Source: DASTGO01 sp035719045 (GTDB lineage: Bacteria > Actinomycetota > Actinomycetes > Actinomycetales > Kineosporiaceae). From it: a stretch of DNA of 17,238 nucleotides. Below are positions 15,298 through 17,238 of this stretch, in pieces. Every line of letters starts with the position of its first letter. The stretch's first letter is position 1. Both the position numbers and the translations under genes were made by a program. The stretch spans positions 1-17,238 of the forward strand of contig DASTGO010000289.1 of the NCBI GenBank assembly GCA_035719045.1, given 5' to 3'. Below the pieces are notes generated by a model. That model was given only the letters and a program-made list of their open reading frames with translations. It was not told the DNA's origin and ran no database searches.

Positions 15298-15318
15298 CCC
15301 AGCAAGGTCAAACCCCAA
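15290..15318 (-). promoter_or_regulatory. putative transposase promoter
   Basis: Reading the minus strand: TTGGGG (15318-15313), a 17-bp spacer, TATTAC (15295-15290), then six bases to the A of the ATG at 15283. The spacing predicts transcription starting at the start codon. An alternative -35, TTGACC, lies inside the spacer. Confidence 0.4.
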
Positions 15319-15342
15319 GCACCGCAACACGTTTCACCTTCA

Positions 15343-15368
15343 CGATCACGGAAGGCCGGAAACTCCCG
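15343..15368 (-). repeat. right terminal inverted repeat of the insertion sequence
   Basis: Its complement reads CGGGAGTTTCCGGCC and ends TGATCG, matching the left end at 24 of 26 bases. Confidence 0.88.
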
Positions 15369-15550
15369 CTAGGAGCGACCGGGCCGGGTGGGCAACCTGG
15401 CGCGCAGCCGGTCCGGTCGACGCCGGATCCACCCGAAGGCCACGGGCGGGTCCGGCACCGGGACCCCCGTCGCGGGCAGCCGCGGCGGGCGTTCCTGGCG
15501 TCCGGGCCGGGAATGCCGGGCCCGGTGGACCTCCCGTCCCGGGCCGGGCA

Positions 15551-15563
15551 GGGCCGCAGCGGC
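15551..15563 (-). terminator. short palindrome downstream of the methyltransferase
   Basis: GGCCGC-A-GCGGCC is a perfect 6-bp inverted repeat 15 bases past the methyltransferase stop. It could form a modest hairpin and end that transcript, but the loop is too small for confidence. Confidence 0.3.
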
Positions 15564-15577
15564 CGGTCAGCTCTTGG

Positions 15578-16531
15578 TCACGGCTGCGGGGCTCCGCTGC
15601 CGGGCGGGCGCGACTCGGGTCGCCGGGCCTGGGGGTCCAGAAGGCCGACTCCGGCCAGGATCGGTGCCGTGGTCTTCCTGTTTCCGGTGCGCCGCCAGGC
15701 GCCGGCGTTGACCAGGCCGGGCGGCAGGAGCCGCATGCCGTCGAACCAGGCCGCCACCTGTTCGTGGGTCCGGAGGGTGAACGGGGACGTGGTCTCGGAG
15801 TAGAGCTGCGCGCTCTTGCGGGTCGCGGCACTCACGTTGTGGCCGTCTGCGTTCCCGTCCCCGTCGCTGTCAGCGTTGCCGTTGCCGTTGCCGTCGTCTG
15901 CGTCGCCGTCGACCACATGCGTGATCACCAGGGCGCTGCCGGGCGCCATCACGTCCCGGAACGCGGCCACGATCCCCGCCGGGTCCTCCTGGTCGGTGAT
16001 GAAGTGCAGGACCGCGGCCATGATCACCGCGACTGGTCGGGTGAAGTCCAGGTGCCCGCGAACCCCGGGGTCGGCCAGGATCGCTTTCGGGTCGCGCAGG
16101 TCACCGTCGGCCACGGTCGTGCGGTCGCCGTCGGCCAGCAGGGCGCGGGCGTAGGCGAGCAGGGCGCGGGCGTAGGCGAGCACGATCGGGTCGTTGTCCA
16201 GGTACACCGTGCGGGCGGCCGGGTTAACGCGTCCCGCGATCTGGTGGACATTGCGGGCGGTGGGCAGTCCGCAGCCCAGGTCGAGGAACTGGGAGATCCC
16301 TTGCCGGGCAAGGAAACCCACCGCACGGCACAGGAACGCCCGGTTCGCCCGCGCCCCCGCCACGATCAACGGCTGCACTTCCACCAGGCGGGCGGCGAGG
16401 TCACGGTCGGCGACAAAGCTGTCCTTCCCACCCAAGAGCGCGTCGTACACCCGGGCGATGTTCGGCTGCACCCGCAGATGCGCACCTGACGCCTGCCCTT
16501 CCGGGCCGAACGGGCCACTCCCGTTACCCAT
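15578..16531 (-). CDS. SAM-dependent methyltransferase, DUF574/Methyltransf_19 type
   Basis: 317 aa. The N-terminus (PNIARVYDALLGGKDSFVADR, about 23-43) is the hallmark of the actinomycete DUF574 S-adenosyl methyltransferases. SAM-binding motif I is FLDLGCGLPT (82-91), and the acidic end of strand 2 is VYLDNDP (109-115). DGDLRDP and AVLHFITD complete the Rossmann core. Substrates are not established for most of the family. Two local oddities are an exact AYARALL duplication (119-132) and an Asp/Asn/Gly-rich insertion (208-231). The Pro/Arg/Ser-rich C-terminal tail looks unstructured. Its ATG overlaps the stop of the upstream gene by one base (TGATG), so translation is coupled. The only ribosome-site-like sequence, AGGGTGA, belongs to the last repeat of that gene. 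Confidence 0.9.
   Translation of the reverse strand: MGNGSGPFGPEGQASGAHLRVQPNIARVYDALLGGKDSFVADRDLAARLVEVQPLIVAGARANRAFLCRAVGFLARQGISQFLDLGCGLPTARNVHQIAGRVNPAARTVYLDNDPIVLAYARALLAYARALLADGDRTTVADGDLRDPKAILADPGVRGHLDFTRPVAVIMAAVLHFITDQEDPAGIVAAFRDVMAPGSALVITHVVDGDADDGNGNGNADSDGDGNADGHNVSAATRKSAQLYSETTSPFTLRTHEQVAAWFDGMRLLPPGLVNAGAWRRTGNRKTTAPILAGVGLLDPQARRPESRPPGSGAPQP
15839..15910 (-). repeat. hexanucleotide-rich Asp/Asn/Gly insertion in the methyltransferase
   Basis: It encodes DGDADDGNGNGNADSDGDGN and a few more residues. GTTGCC is repeated three times in tandem around 15875-15892 (+ strand), and related CCGTC(C/G) hexamers flank it. It lies just after the LVITHVVDG strand, where family members normally have a short loop. 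Confidence 0.75.
16139..16180 (-). repeat. exact 21-bp tandem duplication in the methyltransferase
   Basis: Bases 16139-16159 and 16160-16180 are identical. The duplication adds seven residues (AYARALL twice) just after the SAM-contacting acidic motif and keeps the frame. Confidence 0.92.
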
Positions 16532-16983
16532 CAGGCTTCACCCTGCCCGCCGACTCTGCCCTGCCCGCCTGCTTCACCCTGCCCGCCTACTTCGCCCTGC
16601 CAGCCTGGCTCGCCCTGCCATCCTGGCTCGACCGTGAGGACCGCCGCCCGCAGAAACCGCTGCACCACATGGCGGTCCGCCCCCGCCAGACACCTCACAT
16701 GCGTAAGGTGACCAACGTCGGGAACGACGACACCGACCACCCCGTCCCGGCGCAAATACTCGGCGAGCCCGTACAGGCCAATCTCGCCGCGACCGCGGAC
16801 GTCGGTGAACACGCTCCCCAGCGCGTAGCCCTCACGACGCGCCCACCCCGCGAACGACTCCCGCCACTCCAGCAACAGCCCCTCGACCGCCTCCGGTCTC
16901 GCGTGCGCGGGCACCGCCACATAGCCCGCAACGACCGGCCGCACCCCGGCAGCGCTCACCGGACCGGTCACCAGACCGCTCAC
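16531..16983 (-). CDS. resolvase-fold-like protein lacking the catalytic Ser, with C-terminal 6-aa repeats
   Basis: 150 aa, GTG start. Residues 17-118 resemble the N-terminal catalytic domain of serine recombinases: VAGYVAV for strand 1, a helix rich in Glu/Arg (EAVEGLLLEWRESFAGWARREG), LGSVFTDV, LAEYLRRDGVVGVVVPDVGHL, then an Arg-rich helix. The position that is Ser in true resolvases (GYxRVS) is not Ser here, and no DNA-binding domain follows, so it is probably not a recombinase. Residues 121-150 are five GxQGxx units running to the stop. The start overlaps the stop of a possible small ORF (GTGA), and the stop overlaps the methyltransferase ATG. Function unknown. The fold assignment is by eye and moderately sure. 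Confidence 0.65.
   Translation of the reverse strand: MSGLVTGPVSAAGVRPVVAGYVAVPAHARPEAVEGLLLEWRESFAGWARREGYALGSVFTDVRGRGEIGLYGLAEYLRRDGVVGVVVPDVGHLTHVRCLAGADRHVVQRFLRAAVLTVEPGWQGEPGWQGEVGGQGEAGGQGRVGGQGEA
16534..16623 (-). repeat. five-copy 18-bp tandem repeat (GxQGxx)
   Basis: The units encode GWQGEP, GWQGEV, GGQGEA, GGQGRV and GGQGEA, ending exactly at the stop codon. Each unit carries an AGGG(T/C) core resembling a ribosome-binding site. The last one lies about 9 nt before the methyltransferase ATG. Confidence 0.92.
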
Positions 16984-17087
16984 CGGCCCACGGCCGACCG
17001 TTGCGCCATCAGCCCCGCCCGGATCGCGGCGTCGACCACGAACCGCGGGACGCTCACGTCCTCCAGACGGCGGTCGCAGCCCAGCAC
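16980..17087 (-). CDS. possible small ORF, maybe the 3' part of a frameshifted gene
   Basis: From a GTG at 17087 the frame reads VLGCDRRLEDVSVPRF and continues VVDAAIRAGLMAQRSAVGR, 35 aa. The composition is protein-like, and the TGA overlaps the next gene's GTG by four bases (GTGA), as in real actinomycete operons. The good ribosome site (AGGAG) upstream, however, is placed for an ATG at 17095 in another frame, which stops after about a dozen codons. Either the start is the weakly served GTG, or one base has been lost or gained and this is a broken gene. I do not recognise the product. Confidence 0.35.
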   Translation of the reverse strand: MLGCDRRLEDVSVPRFVVDAAIRAGLMAQRSAVGR

Positions 17088-17238
17088 CAGGACATCACCG
17101 GCTCTCCTGACTGATCAGGTGCGCCACGAGGCGCTGCTTGTTTCGAACGGAGGTGAGAGACCCCCGTCGCCCCGTCGTCGTAGCGGTGGGGTGAAGCTGG
17201 AGGCAGCCTGATCCGGGAGTCGCCGGGGAGGGTGGGAG
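17088..17238. other. right-edge sequence without a recognised gene
   Basis: No convincing coding frame is visible. The palindrome CTGATCAG (17111-17118) and a TTCGAA site (17142-17147) lie upstream of the minus-strand cassette and could belong to its promoter region, but no clear -35/-10 pair is present. Confidence 0.3.

Larger units (their letters stand above)
13505..15368 (-). mobile_element. complete IS1634-like insertion sequence (1864 bp)
   Basis: One transposase gene lies between 26-bp terminal inverted repeats (13505-13530 and 15343-15368) that match at 24 positions. CTAG stands directly outside both ends (13501-13504 and 15369-15372). It is either a 4-bp target duplication or, being palindromic, an extension of the inverted repeats to 30 bp. 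Longer flanks do not match. The element begins with C, as usual in its family. It looks intact and possibly active. Confidence 0.85.

Noticed and set aside
16669..17211. 180-codon plus-strand open frame across the resolvase-like gene
   Set aside because: It is rich in R, T, H and P without motifs and lies opposite a gene with overlapping operon junctions. It is the expected antisense shadow.
17100..17238. tRNA gene suggested by TTCGAA near the right edge
   Set aside because: No acceptor stem or anticodon arm can be folded around it, and the spacing to a D-arm is absent.

Overview
The window is very GC-rich chromosomal DNA (roughly 70% or more G+C by eye) from an actinomycete, most likely Streptomyces-like. 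The evidence is codon usage, a pstSCAB cluster behind actinomycete-type PHO boxes (11-nt repeats with a GTTCACC core), a MutT1-type Nudix/histidine-phosphatase gene near pstS, and a DUF574-type S-adenosyl methyltransferase, a family expanded in actinomycetes. Genus cannot be fixed from sequence reading alone.

Layout: (1) bases 3-644 (+) hold the 3' end of a Nudix plus histidine phosphatase protein. (2) 669-3239 (-) encodes a membrane-bound GAF-GGDEF-EAL cyclic-di-GMP protein. It lies 24 nt from the convergent end of the first gene. (3) 3442-5226 (-) encodes a secreted S8 subtilase with an I9-like propeptide and a C-terminal tail carrying a tryptophan about every fifth residue. A perfect hairpin at 3332-3360 follows it. 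(4) 5227-5726 is a 500-bp divergent control region with two PHO-box clusters in one 11-nt register. (5) 5727-9934 (+) is pstS-pstC-pstA-pstB, the high-affinity phosphate ABC importer, with a strong hairpin between pstS and pstC and a very strong one after pstB. (6) 9935-10306 is non-coding, with several hairpins and a 15-bp palindrome ahead of (7) 10307-13504 (+), a secreted penicillin-acylase-family Ntn hydrolase with a C-terminal F5/8-type C carbohydrate-binding-like domain. (8) 13505-15368 is a complete IS1634-like insertion sequence with 26-bp terminal inverted repeats. It sits in a CTAG that forms part of the acylase stop codon. (9) 15578-17087 (-) is a compact cassette: a doubtful small ORF, a resolvase-fold-like protein lacking the catalytic serine, and a DUF574-type methyltransferase, all with overlapping start and stop codons. 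Both larger genes contain in-frame tandem repeats.

How it fits together: the core is phosphate scavenging. PhoP probably activates pstS through the PHO-box lattice, and the hairpin after pstS should give more binding protein than permease. The flanking genes (c-di-GMP enzyme, secreted protease, secreted acylase) look like surface and secretion functions placed around the conserved phosphate block. The right-hand third is mobile or variable DNA: the insertion sequence plus the repeat-rich cassette. I found no CRISPR array, tRNA or rRNA. The most unusual items are the pentad-tryptophan tail, the stop-codon IS insertion and the repeat-bearing recombinase-like/methyltransferase pair.
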